Of a DNA stretch of 64,000 nt, positions 55,374-64,000 are shown piece by piece. The position numbers and the translations under genes were made by a program. The stretch is taken from NCBI GenBank assembly GCA_029378245.1, contig JARKIF010000037.1, positions 186,001 through 250,000 of the forward strand. The letters are read 5' to 3'. Under the pieces are notes generated by a model. The model searched no databases. It was not told the DNA's origin and was given only the letters and a program-made list of their open reading frames with translations. This stretch comes from Roridomyces roridus (lineage: Eukaryota; Basidiomycota; Agaricomycetes; Agaricales; Mycenaceae). Within the stretch, counting starts at the first letter, position 1. Every line of letters starts with the position of its first letter.

Positions 55374-56365
55374 CTGTAGACGGTTAGGTTCATGGAGAGA
55401 AATATTTGGATAGCGGGTGAACCCCTACATTGAGAGGTTGCTTGGACGCGAGTCTGATAGCTAGCTTGGCTGCTTGCTGGGTCAATACGCAGAACTGGGA
55501 GGGATTTTATACTGGAGGGTTAAGGATCGCACCTGACCAGAGGTGCGCTCGAAATAGTTATCGGAAGCCCACTCACTGTGTTTTTTGGATCCAGACAAAC
55601 TTGTTCAGTATGCTTCGGTGTTCCGTATCGAGGAGTACCAATCTGTTCGAGGCCGAATACTGGGAATAGCCAGCGCTCGCTGCTGGTTAACCTAATACGG
55701 TTAGCGCAGAAGACCCACACGGACCAAAGAAGAGCCGGCAGCTGGAGAGAATCGACATTTATGATTCCAAATCTAGTCGTGGAATGAGAACCAAGTGCGA
55801 AAATACCCTCGAAACACACTCGCCTGTATTGTTGACCCTGTCGTCTTGGGAAATTCGAGGTGGATTCTGGAATCCTATCCAGATTCCTATTCGTGCCGTT
55901 CAAGATGAATCAAAATACCCCGCATACTGGATTGAGCAAGCTGCCTTTCTTGCTTTTCTCCGTGGCCGACGGCAGTCCGATGCTGCGCATTTCATTCCAA
56001 TGAGCGCCCAGAATTGAACGACCAATTCTTGATGTGCTTGCCCGAATGCACGCCCGAAGATTCTATCCATTCCAGCCACAATAAGCAGGATTCTTTTTGG
56101 AACGCATGCGCTGAATTGAATGGTCTGTCTGAAAATACGCAGTGCGGCTAGGAACTCCAAGACAAGACTCGACATGGAGCGCCAGGGATAAAAATTTTGA
56201 AACAGTGGGGCCTGCAGCCACGATGGCGAACTGTCGTGCCTCGGCCTTAGTAATTCGCTGGCCGACCGGAAGATAGCCAGTCCGTGTCCCGGCGTAGATG
56301 ACTTGAGATGAATTAGTAGGTCCAGCCCGAGAGTCAATCAGTGGAGAAGGATTGGGAGTCGGTTA
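55374..56365. other. Intergenic; nothing convincing
   Basis: Minus-strand frames at 55,520-55,903 and 55,900-56,337 have no domain, no exon support and poor composition. Confidence 0.5.
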
Positions 56366-57516
56366 CTAGACAACCGCAGCCAACACCCTCAAATGCCCGA
56401 TCCCACATGCACCAACGCCCCACTCCCTCCCCACCGCGCGGTACTTGCGCGCCAAATCGCACCCAGGGACCGCGCATCGACTCGAATCCGTCGTGACCGA
56501 CGTCGCATCCATATCCACGTCTGCAGACGGCGGGAGCAGCGACTCGGGAACGCAGAACATCGTCACCTCCGTTGTCGTTGCAGCAGGGGAACGTGAAGTC
56601 GACACCCAGCGGTACATCTTCGGCGCTGCCATATCCGCCTCGCCTCCCATGCCACCGTTGACTTGGTCGTCCACATCCATCTCTCCCGGCGCGTCTTCCA
56701 CGTCGGAGGGTGGGTTATTGAGCGCGGTGGTACGTTTGTTCTTGGGGCGGGATTGTTTCTTGAGGAGACGGTTGATGGTTTCGGCCTGAGGGTGGTGGGT
56801 TAACGGTTACGCTGGATGGATTGAGCAGGCAGACGCACCTTTTCGTCCTCCAACTTCTTCTCAATCATATTCTTCCGCTTGCGAGCGTTCTCCTCTTTAC
56901 GGAGGGCAACCTCGTCGGGGGCGAGTTGGCGTTTTCTGGAGGAGGTTTTACCCGTCTCTAAGCAACTGTAAGCTCGGTGAATCCAAGACGAACAGCAAAG
57001 CACGCACCCAGTGCCACATGCGCGGGAGAAGAGTCTCCTCCGGCGCTAGCAAGGGCGGCCTGGCGTGCAGTAAGCTTCTTCGACACGCCGTATGTCGAAT
57101 CGGCCTCGTCAGAAGAAGGATCCTGCGAGTCTGAATCCTCAGACTCGATATCTTCGTCTGCAGCCTGTGAGTCAGAGATCGCAGATATGGGGAGAGTGGC
57201 ACGCACTTTTCGCCGGGGCATATCGCCGCGTCGAGGGTCTGCTTCCACTGGCTTCGGGCTGGGCACCGAGTTTCAAGGTTATCTTGAGCGGATGGCTGAC
57301 CTGTGTGCGTGGGTCGGCTGTCTGGGTGGTTTTCGGGCACGACGCACGCACCGACTGGGCCTCGTCCTCAGCCTCGGATTCCAGCTCGTCCTCACCAGCG
57401 TCCTCCTCTCCTTCTCCTTCTCCATCCCTGTCTTCGTCTTCAACGTCGCTGCTCTCTTGGACGTCCTCGACTTCAATCTCCACTTCGGAATCTTCGCCAG
57501 CAGCGGGCAATGGCAT
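56366..57516 (-). CDS. INO80 chromatin-remodelling complex subunit B (Ies2/PAPA-1-like)
   Basis: Start 'MPLPAAGEDSEVEIEVED' (57516), followed by an acidic region and 'PLKITLKLG'. The diagnostic PAPA-1 block spans two exons: 'LTARQAALASAGG', 'APDEVALRKEENARKRKNM' to 'KKLEDEK', then after a gtgcgt...tcag intron 'AETINRLLKKQSRPKNKR'. The C-terminus has the HIT-type zinc-finger-like 'CAVPGCDLARKYR' and 'WGVGACGIGHL'. In yeast and animals this subunit supports INO80 ATPase activity and nucleosome sliding in the nucleus. It is the one clearly conserved housekeeping gene in the window. A frame change near 57,215-57,245 is not explained by a normal-sized intron (only a 28-nt candidate fits). Confidence 0.85.
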
Positions 57517-58238
57517 GGGAAGGGAGAGGGTCCGTGATCACGTCATCCTTTGATTGATCCGATCGCTGATCTCACATCTTCGGGCTTGCTTGATTTGGGA
57601 ACCCCGGCTCAATCTCTCGACTTCGGACTGGACCGCATAGCTTCAATGGAGTCTAAATCGCGCACACAATTTCTGTCTCCCGGAAAGTTGACAGCCTCTG
57701 AGAAGTTACAACTGAAATTGTCGAGGTGAACGGACTCTTATAGGCCTTCAAGTTGCCTTGGACTTGATGCTCTTGGCTGCTACAGTTACTAAGGCCGTCG
57801 TCCTCTTCGTTGCGAATGCAGATATCTATGATCGCTTCCCGTGGCACGCTCGTTCGACTCGGGGCAGTCCAGAATATTGCGGTTTGACTCGTGTGCATTT
57901 TTTCCCGTGGAAATCGTCCAACGAGAGACTGTCACTGCGGGTTGCATTCCGCTCCTCTTTCCATCTGTCTCCGACCGATGTTCACGTTTCGAAAATTTCA
58001 TCTCGTCAAAGCCATCCGATGAGTTCGACTGTCCATGGACCGATCAAGTTGTCTCGTCTCTGTGAGGTGCCATCTGCCGCCTGTTCGATTCGGGCCACTG
58101 TGATAGCAAGGAACGTAGCTAAATTTTTCTCCCTTCATTTCTAAATCGTCTAGCAACAGGGGAATTCATCGTTGAAACCAGCAGATACATAGTAAAATTA
58201 CACACCAACAGAATAGAACAGAAAATTGAACATCCACG
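57517..58238. other. Intergenic; nothing convincing
   Basis: The plus-strand frame 57,758-58,144 has no features of a gene. Confidence 0.5.
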
Positions 58239-58967
58239 CTACAACTGCTTGACTTCCTGCGCCAATTTCCTCGCCGCCTCACCAACAGCATCCCCAAACA
58301 CACTATTAATCCGATATAGCGCCCGACTATGGGCGTCCATCCTCCAACCTGCATTCCACATTTGCGCCAACCAGGTATACAAATTCACAACATGGTTCGC
58401 GACGAGCTCGACCAGCGGCTGAATTTGAAGCGCCCGATACTTCGCTGCATCCTCCCCATCCAAGTTCTCTGGATGTCCCGAAATCTCGGCCCAAATCAGC
58501 GCATCCGCCAACATGAGATGGTGTGATACATGGGCAGAGAGCTTTGGTAGCAGCGTCCCATTCAAATCTCGCGCGAGGGAGGCACACAAATGCGGTAGGC
58601 CGCGATTGGCGTTGTACAGAACCTGCAGGGTGACGATCTGCTGACAAACAGGCGTAGCGTTGGTGAGCAGCGAATGCGCTATCAGCCCACGGACATGTGC
58701 CACCCACTGTGGTGTCGGTGGCAACGCCGTCGGATCACCCAGCCCGTTGAGAACGAGGAATTGTTGGCCTGCTTCGGGAAGGACGGAGAGTGGAGCGCCG
58801 TGTAGGGGGTAGGGAGGCGCGTGGAATACCGGTGGGGACATGCTGAGCTCGATTTCGGGCCCCAGTGTCATGCCCGAGGTGAGTGGCATGCTCGATTCGG
58901 CGTTGATGAGATGCGTGCGGAAGGTGGACTCCATGTCCGTGGGTAAGCAGTGATCAAAGTTCTGCAT
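58239..58967 (-). CDS. Orphan protein, 242 aa
   Basis: An open frame starting 'MQNFDHCLPTDMEST' (58967) with globular, helical composition ('LNGTLLPKLSAHVSHHLMLA', 'LVELVANHVVNLYTWLAQMW') and the end 'GEAARKLAQEVKQL'. No family is recognised. The same frame is open upstream to 59,291, where it becomes the last exon of the F-box pseudogene, with no stop between. An alternative start is 'MSLLSNHHLL' at 59015. Confidence 0.5.
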   Translation of the reverse strand: MQNFDHCLPTDMESTFRTHLINAESSMPLTSGMTLGPEIELSMSPPVFHAPPYPLHGAPLSVLPEAGQQFLVLNGLGDPTALPPTPQWVAHVRGLIAHSLLTNATPVCQQIVTLQVLYNANRGLPHLCASLARDLNGTLLPKLSAHVSHHLMLADALIWAEISGHPENLDGEDAAKYRALQIQPLVELVANHVVNLYTWLAQMWNAGWRMDAHSRALYRINSVFGDAVGEAARKLAQEVKQL

Positions 58968-59059
58968 GAGTGGCGGATTTGTATGGAGGAGATGGTGGTT
59001 TGAGAGAAGGGACATTGGCCACAGAGCCGTCTTTATACTTTCCTGAGCCCTTGTCCGCT

Positions 59060-60354
59060 GCCACGTGACGCATTGTCGAACAATTACAAAGGGCCCAAGC
59101 TGAATGGTGCGCGCTTTGATGCTGGAAAGGGAGTCGGACCAAACCGGAAAGTCTGTAATTGAATGTAATTGACCTAGAGCTGTACTCGCTGCAACCGCGT
59201 CGGCTCCTCGATTTCCCAACTGAAACACCGCTCCCATCCGCTGTCCTTCGGCCGCCAAGGATTCCCATCTGCCAATTTGAGTCAGTTGCACGGAAATTCA
59301 ACAAACTCACGTACTGAAATACATCTCCCGCAGCGAAGGGCATATGTTGCCCCACGCGTCCGCCCTGTGTTTATCGGCAAGATATGCTTCGAGTGACATT
59401 CTCGAGGTGTCGGTCTCGAGTGAGTCCACGAGAGACATGTATTCGAATCCCAACCAACGCAGCGCGGTGAAACTTCTCAGGCTTTGAGACACCAACTCAG
59501 AGGATTCCTACAATACAAGCACAGTCAGTTCGAAGAATTACGGTAGCATAGTACAGCGGACAGACCTGGTCGAACTGTGTTTCCTCCTCTACATCCACAT
59601 CGGTCACCTGCAACTGCAACGATTCCGTATGAGGGAGGTGCTGGGCAACGTAGGAAAGTGAATCCGCCAGGGATGCCCCGAGGCAGAGACTGCTGATGAA
59701 TTCCGGGCCCATGAACGCGCGTAGTTTCGGCATGGGTGGGGCGCGCTCAAGGCTGGTCGTTGGGGAGGCCTCGGATTCGGAATTCTCTTTTATCAACACG
59801 AGCTCCATGAGATCTGGGTGGCGTTCGATGAAGGGATGTAGTATATTTTTCGTCAACCTGGGTACCATGGTGATGAGTTTGAGCTTTGAGAGGTGCGGAA
59901 GGTGCATTGTTGGAAGATTTCGACGCAGAGAGGATGGATGAGAACGCCGTGGAAGAGGAAAGTCTCGAGCCGTGTCATGGATTGGATTGAATGGCACCAC
60001 CCCGCGAGCTCGTCCGCATCGCTGAAAAGATAGCTCAGCACCGTAGTCGGCAGCAAGTGAAAAAGTAACCGCGTACGGGATGCAGTGGGATTCCGTCTGA
60101 AGATGCAGGAAAAACTTCTCGACATGTCCCGCATGCGTCGAGTTAATGGAAAGAGAATGCAAAAATTTGTCAAGTGCCTTGTGCGATTCCAAAACGATGC
60201 AGCGATAGAGCAACACGACCGCAAATCCATGCAAAAGTTTGGATGTACGGCAGAGGGCGGGCAGATCCTCGGAGGCGGAAAGAGAGATGATTTCTGAGAT
60301 GATTTCGTTGGGAAGCCATCGGAAAATGCACTTGCGTGCCCTTCGTGTGAGCAT
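59060..60354 (-). pseudogene. F-box protein gene with two compensating frameshifts
   Basis: Start 'MLTRRARKCIFRWLPNEII' (60354), F-box continuing 'LPALCRTSKLLHGFAV' and 'KFLHSLSINSTHAGHV', all typical of an agaric family. Near 60,075 coding sense moves to another frame ('RTRLLFHLLPTTVLSYLF', 'MTRLETFLFHGVLIHPL') and near 59,920 it returns ('LPHLSKLKLITMVPRL'). No introns explain both. The 3' part has a good intron (gtctgt...gtag, 59,575-59,518) and an exon 'ESSELVSQSLRSFTALRW' to 'REMYFS', then a further exon. The gene is probably decaying, unless both shifts are sequence errors. The end coordinate is approximate because the last frame stays open into the next ORF. Confidence 0.65.
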
Positions 60355-60534
60355 GATAGCGCAGAGGCGAACGTAGGTGGTGAAGGAGAGAAGAGAGCAC
60401 GGGTGCAGTTGACGTGATCTGAGCCGGATCCAGATGTCAATCACCGACCAAATACTGACAAGCCGCCACTCGTCTTTTCTCTTCCCGCTTCCATCTGCCA
60501 ACAACGTACATCCATCCCTGCCCGCCGGAACACA

Positions 60535-60939
60535 ATGCATCCGGCGTTGCAGATGAAGAACATCACGCAATTGCCACCTTCCATACGGGTGAGATGAATC
60601 TCTCCGCCTCTCAAGTTCTTCCATCTGAGGGTGACTTCATAGGATGTGGCCTCCAAAGCAGCGGGTAACTCCCGAACATCGAAAGACGTTGCGGCTGCTA
60701 GAAACCTACTCAACGTGTATCCCAGGCTGTCGTCGTTTCAACGGTTTGCCTTGCTACCCGTCTTCTTTGTCAATCTCGATCCAGAAAAAATCCCCACCGC
60801 AGAAGACCTTGACACCTCGCGTCGTCGACCAGCGATTCGCGAGGAAGTTCTGTGTGCTCTGAGCGCTTTGGATGCCGTGCTCAATCTGGGCGCTCCGGAG
60901 GACGTTGGCCCGTCCCTGTGGCCGCGCGTCCGAAATTGA
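60535..60939 (+). pseudogene. Truncated MYND-family copy: promoter, exon 1 and start of exon 2
   Basis: Exon 1 (60535-60588) 'MHPALQMKNITQLPPSIR' and the first ~98 codons of exon 2 ('DVASKAAGNSRTSKDVAAAR' to 'EDVGPSLWPRVRN') are homologous to the 38,802 gene. So are ~95 bp of promoter. A stop at 60,937 ends the frame, matching the parent only to 'PSLWPRIW'. A few further parental codons are visible in another frame ('FGFLNLFW') before homology ends near 60,985. The zinc finger is missing. Confidence 0.8.
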
Positions 60940-61261
60940 GCGCTTCGGCTTCCTGAATTTGTTCTGGTCCAAATGTGCATTGCGGAGTTAAAGAAAGAAA
61001 GTGGTGCTTAACAAGCGCTGGCGGCCGAAGACTCGCTGGCGAGGAAGCGCCATGCCCTCCGCCGATGTTGCGTCATAACCAAGGTATATGCATTTGCACT
61101 TGGCAAGGACTAGATGCTAGTTGCACCAGCCTCAGCAGGTCACGCCGCATGGACACTGCGCCGTCGTCGAAGTGGGGTGAGAGAAAGAAGATCGCTCAGA
61201 TGGTCATATGGTAACACGATCGCTTCACTATTTTACTCGGAACGGATCTACTTACCACCAA
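60940..61261. other. Intergenic; nothing convincing
   Basis: Short spacer between the truncated MYND copy and the second MITE. Confidence 0.5.
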
Positions 61262-61539
61262 GGGGCTAGCAGCCGCGCTTCCGTCAAAATCGACCCATGC
61301 TGATTGTACATATTGATTTGTTGATTGTACATGTTGATTTTCTCGGCTAGGCACCCCGGTGAGTCCGAGTCATTCTGGGATTTATCATTTACCAGCCAAA
61401 TACAAGTGGCCGGCAAGTGGTAGATTCAGCGCTGCTGGGTGAAAGCTAAATCTCGAGTCAATGTCGAGTGCTTAAGCGAGGAAATCAACATGTACAATCA
61501 ACGTGGGTCGATTTTGCCGGAAGCGCGACTGCCAGCCCC
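61262..61539. mobile_element. Second MITE, ~278 bp, long inverted repeats and possible TSD
   Basis: The left end (61,262-61,325) and the reverse complement of the right end (61,478-61,539) match at ~85-90% over ~60 bp, including 'tcaaaatcgaccca' type and 'ttgattgtacatgttgatt' type blocks. Weaker pairing continues ~40 bp inward. A direct repeat 'cttaccac' lies just outside each end (61,251 and 61,543). No ORF. It is unrelated in sequence to the 40,962 MITE. Confidence 0.7.
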
Positions 61540-61749
61540 ATGCTTACCACAAAAGTATACTCTCCGGACGTCTTGTCGCAGCTTGTCGCTGGCAGAAGTG
61601 GAGCTGCACCCGCTTACTTACTCCACGACGTGGTACTAGCCCGCTTGCAGGCATCCTTCGAGGACCTGGATATCGTCATACTCATGGGTCTCGCATAAAA
61701 GACGGATTCTCTCCCGGGACCATCAAGTACCCGCGCCGTGCGCCCATAA

Positions 61750-61997
61750 TCATGTCCCCACACCTCACTCTGACACTCCAAGGCAGTGACATGCTCAATA
61801 CGGTCCTCACATCCTCGTCAGGGGCTGTACACTACTCACTCACTACTACGAGCGGCTTCTTCCGCGGCCGCAAAGTCACTACGATAACAAGTTCCAACGG
61901 AGGCTCGCATTCAATCAATTGGCGGCACAAGACCCTCACTGTCAAGGGGACGACCCGCAGCGTCCGAAGTGTGTGGCAGTCTGCAAGACAATATTGA
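61750..61997 (+). pseudogene. DUF6593-like fragment
   Basis: 'MSPHLTLTLQGSDMLNTVLT', then 'HYSLTTTSGFFRGRKVTTI' and 'INWRHKTLTVKG' follow the DUF6593 pattern (beta-rich start, 'D.LNTVL', 'TT.I', 'I.W'). The usual second half of the ~150-200 aa domain is not readable: the frame stops at 61,995 and later traces are in other frames. Probably a decayed or truncated copy; a complete gene with unrecognised introns is less likely. Confidence 0.5.
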
Positions 61998-62290
61998 AGG
62001 ATTGGAACAGGTCCATGGTATACAGTCGTTCGATTCGGCATTGCCGCGGCGCCGCATACGGTGTACCCACTTCGCGGCTCATATTTTTTTGATTCGAAGT
62101 TGGCTCTGGCAATTCAACGGGAACTTTGTTGAAACTCCATTCAATTTACGGAAGCGGCGCCAGGCTGCGAGAAAAGGGGCGGCGTGGCAGCAGCGGTGTA
62201 GGGTAAATTTAGGGTCGACTATAGCAGTCGACAGACCTCGAGCTATTCTAACGATGTATCGTCATCCTGGGAACCGGAATGCATTCACAA

Positions 62291-64000
62291 TCACAACCCA
62301 AGAAAGACATGCATAGCCATCAACACCAACATCCCGACACCCCACGCACCCGCACGACGCCCAGAACCAGCGCCGTTCTTCCCGTGATGAGACCCAGAAT
62401 CAGACCCAGTCGCACCCGCTGCATCAGCGCTGGCACTTCCAGTAGGGCTGCCCGACGTCGAACTACTCGAGCTAGACGAGAGACTGGCCAGCAACGCCGC
62501 ACGCACACTGCCCGCATCCTGCGCCGCCTTCTCCGCATTCGTCTGTGGGAGCAGCTGTACGAAGGCACCAGTGCTCTCACTCGCGTTTTGCGGGCTCGTC
62601 AGGCCAAAGTTCAACCTGTCGACCAATGAGTATAATGGAGGGATAAATGGACGCTCTTACACGGAATAGAAATTACGCATGAACGTATCGCCCGCGAGGA
62701 TATCAAAGCCTTGAATAGTGGGGGTAGTCTGTCCGCTGATGAGGCTTGCGCATACGGGGACGTTGGTCTCTGGATCCATGAACACGTCTGAGAGGTCTAG
62801 TGGGTGAATGGGAAACTGCTGTCCTCTATGTAATGAAGTTAACTCGCTTACATCCAGAAAAAGAACGAAAGTGTACCCAATAGTCATCTCCAAAATCGAC
62901 GTCATATTACACGGTACCGTCCACATACTCTGCGGACCCAGAAACGGCACCACCGCGAATTGCGAGCCGGGGATCAAACGGTATATCCCATCCAACAGGC
63001 TTTGTGGGACTATCGCAGTGGGCGTCCCCGTATCGAGGCGGAATACAAGCTGGCCTGATGGCGCACCCGGAACACTTGAGAGCGGGAGCTCAATCGGCGT
63101 GCCGTCGAGAGTGAAATTCTCAACATGGAAATCCCACTGACCGATGTTAGCCGGAGCCAGCGGAACCTTCACCGTGTTTTGCACCGCAGTGTAGCTAGGA
63201 TCGACTTCGTTGATCGTGAACGAAGCATCGGCCGTGCCTTCCTGGTCGTCCGTCCTTGCCAGTGATATTCCGACAAAGTTGTTCGGTGAAGGCGTCTGGG
63301 CGAAGACGTTGAGGATGAAGGGCGCGCCGAGGGTCGTATTCATGTTGGCTAGACGGATACTCTGGACGATGCTGGATGCATCCCCGATGCCGGAGGTGCT
63401 CATACCAATTAGACCGTCGAGCCCGAGGTCGAGGATGGCGCCCAGAGTTACCTAATCACGCCAATGAATAGGCTATGCTGCAGGAGCTCGAAGCAGGTTC
63501 CCCTACCGACTTCGCGTTATTGAACGCTTCAAACATTCAGACGAAAATGAAGGACGACGTTCAGGTGGATACACACCTTGTTGAGCAACACTATACGGCC
63601 CCAGTTCCACGGTCGCGAATCCTAGAGTCCCGTTGACGACTCCCCCGCCGTATCCGTTGGAAACCGGGATTCCCGTGTCCTGGAATTCAAACCCTGGGGG
63701 CGTGACAAGCCTAGGTATTCCAGTCAGCGGAGGTAGCACATGGGTGATAAACGCACCAGAGATCGACGCTCCCCGTATCCACCACGACTCGGAAATCTGC
63801 GGAACGTACATGAGATGCTGTGTGCCGGCCGGTAGTACATCAAAGGAGCGCACTTTGCCCGTTCACAGTGATATTAGTGGCATACTGCAACGAGAATAAG
63901 ACATGTGTCAATTGCAACGAAAAGGACTACACAGGTACTCACTCGTATATCAATTGCATCCAAAGTGGCGGATCTGGTCGTATTGGAGATGGCTTGTAAC
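62291..64000 (-). CDS. Aspartic protease (peptidase A1), GPI-anchor type, 5' end outside window
   Basis: Reading from the window end: 'YATNITVNGQ', intron, 'NFRVVVDTGSVDLW' (first catalytic DTG), intron, 'LVTPPGFEFQDTGIPVSNG', a 7-codon exon 'AFNNAKS' region, then the main exon 'VTLGAILDLGLDGLIGM' to 'FVGISLARTDD', and 'GQLVFRLDTGTPTAIVP' (second catalytic DTG). The last exon has a Ser-rich stalk and a hydrophobic C-terminus 'AWGVGMLVLMAMHVFLGL', fitting GPI anchoring. Both active-site motifs are intact, so activity is likely, as a cell-surface or secreted protease. The signal peptide and propeptide would lie beyond 64,000. Introns near 62,820-62,870 and 62,620-62,660 are inferred. Confidence 0.85.

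Noticed and set aside
1..64000. TET/JBP-type dioxygenase cargo in the KDZ element
   Set aside because: I looked for the H-x-D ... H iron-binding pattern in the accessory genes and saw none that fits the family.

Overview
This window is nuclear DNA of a filamentous basidiomycete, almost certainly an Agaricomycete. Genes are split by many 45-60 nt GT-AG introns. The families seen (CxC2/KDZ transposase, DUF6535, DUF6593, MYND proteins, agaric F-box proteins, alpha-type kinase, and a protein with a Gly-rich GGTGEGP tract) are expanded in mushroom-forming fungi. Several protein architectures remind me of Mycena, but that placement rests on memory of families, not on a search.

Layout. (1) About 1-11.26 kb is a large KDZ-type DNA transposon. 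Its left terminus starts at the first base of the window and reappears as an inverted copy ending near 11,257. Inside are a 10-exon CxC2/KDZ transposase (7240-11039) and four accessory genes. (2) 11.3-19.7 kb holds a truncated acidic ORF, a small conserved single-TM protein with an unusually long hairpin-containing intron, and a striking array of decaying tRNA-Gly-like repeats. The array is in reverse orientation near 12.7-13.2 kb and forward from 15.0 to 19.1 kb. It includes one intact intron-containing tRNA-Gly(GCC) and ends next to an intact tRNA-Leu(CAG). (3) 19.8-24.9 kb: a BTB protein and two F-box/LRR-like proteins. (4) 26.7-30.5 kb: an alpha-type kinase and an integrase-core transposase-like gene, head to head 4 bp apart. 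(5) 31.1-38.3 kb: a possible small gene, a divergent pair of membrane proteins and a DUF6535 membrane protein. (6) 38.8-42.7 kb: an intact MYND zinc-finger gene, a MITE, and a truncated decayed MYND copy. (7) 42.7-49.2 kb: a lineage-specific protein, a second tRNA-like repeat cluster, and two divergent F-box genes. (8) 49.4-52 kb: an orphan gene and a 1.44 kb segment bounded by 57-bp inverted repeats, followed by a duplicated F-box gene tail. (9) 52.3-58.9 kb: the GGTGEGP protein, a secreted Cys-rich protein, the INO80 complex subunit B gene (the clearest housekeeping gene) and an orphan ORF. (10) 59.3-64 kb: an F-box pseudogene, a promoter-plus-first-exons copy of the MYND gene, a second MITE, a DUF6593 fragment, and a GPI-type aspartic protease cut by the window end.

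Overall this is an accessory, repeat-rich region with a few conserved genes set among expanded, partly decaying families. Exon coordinates were worked out by hand from frame continuity and GT-AG sites, without transcripts. Family assignments come from motif recognition, not database searches.
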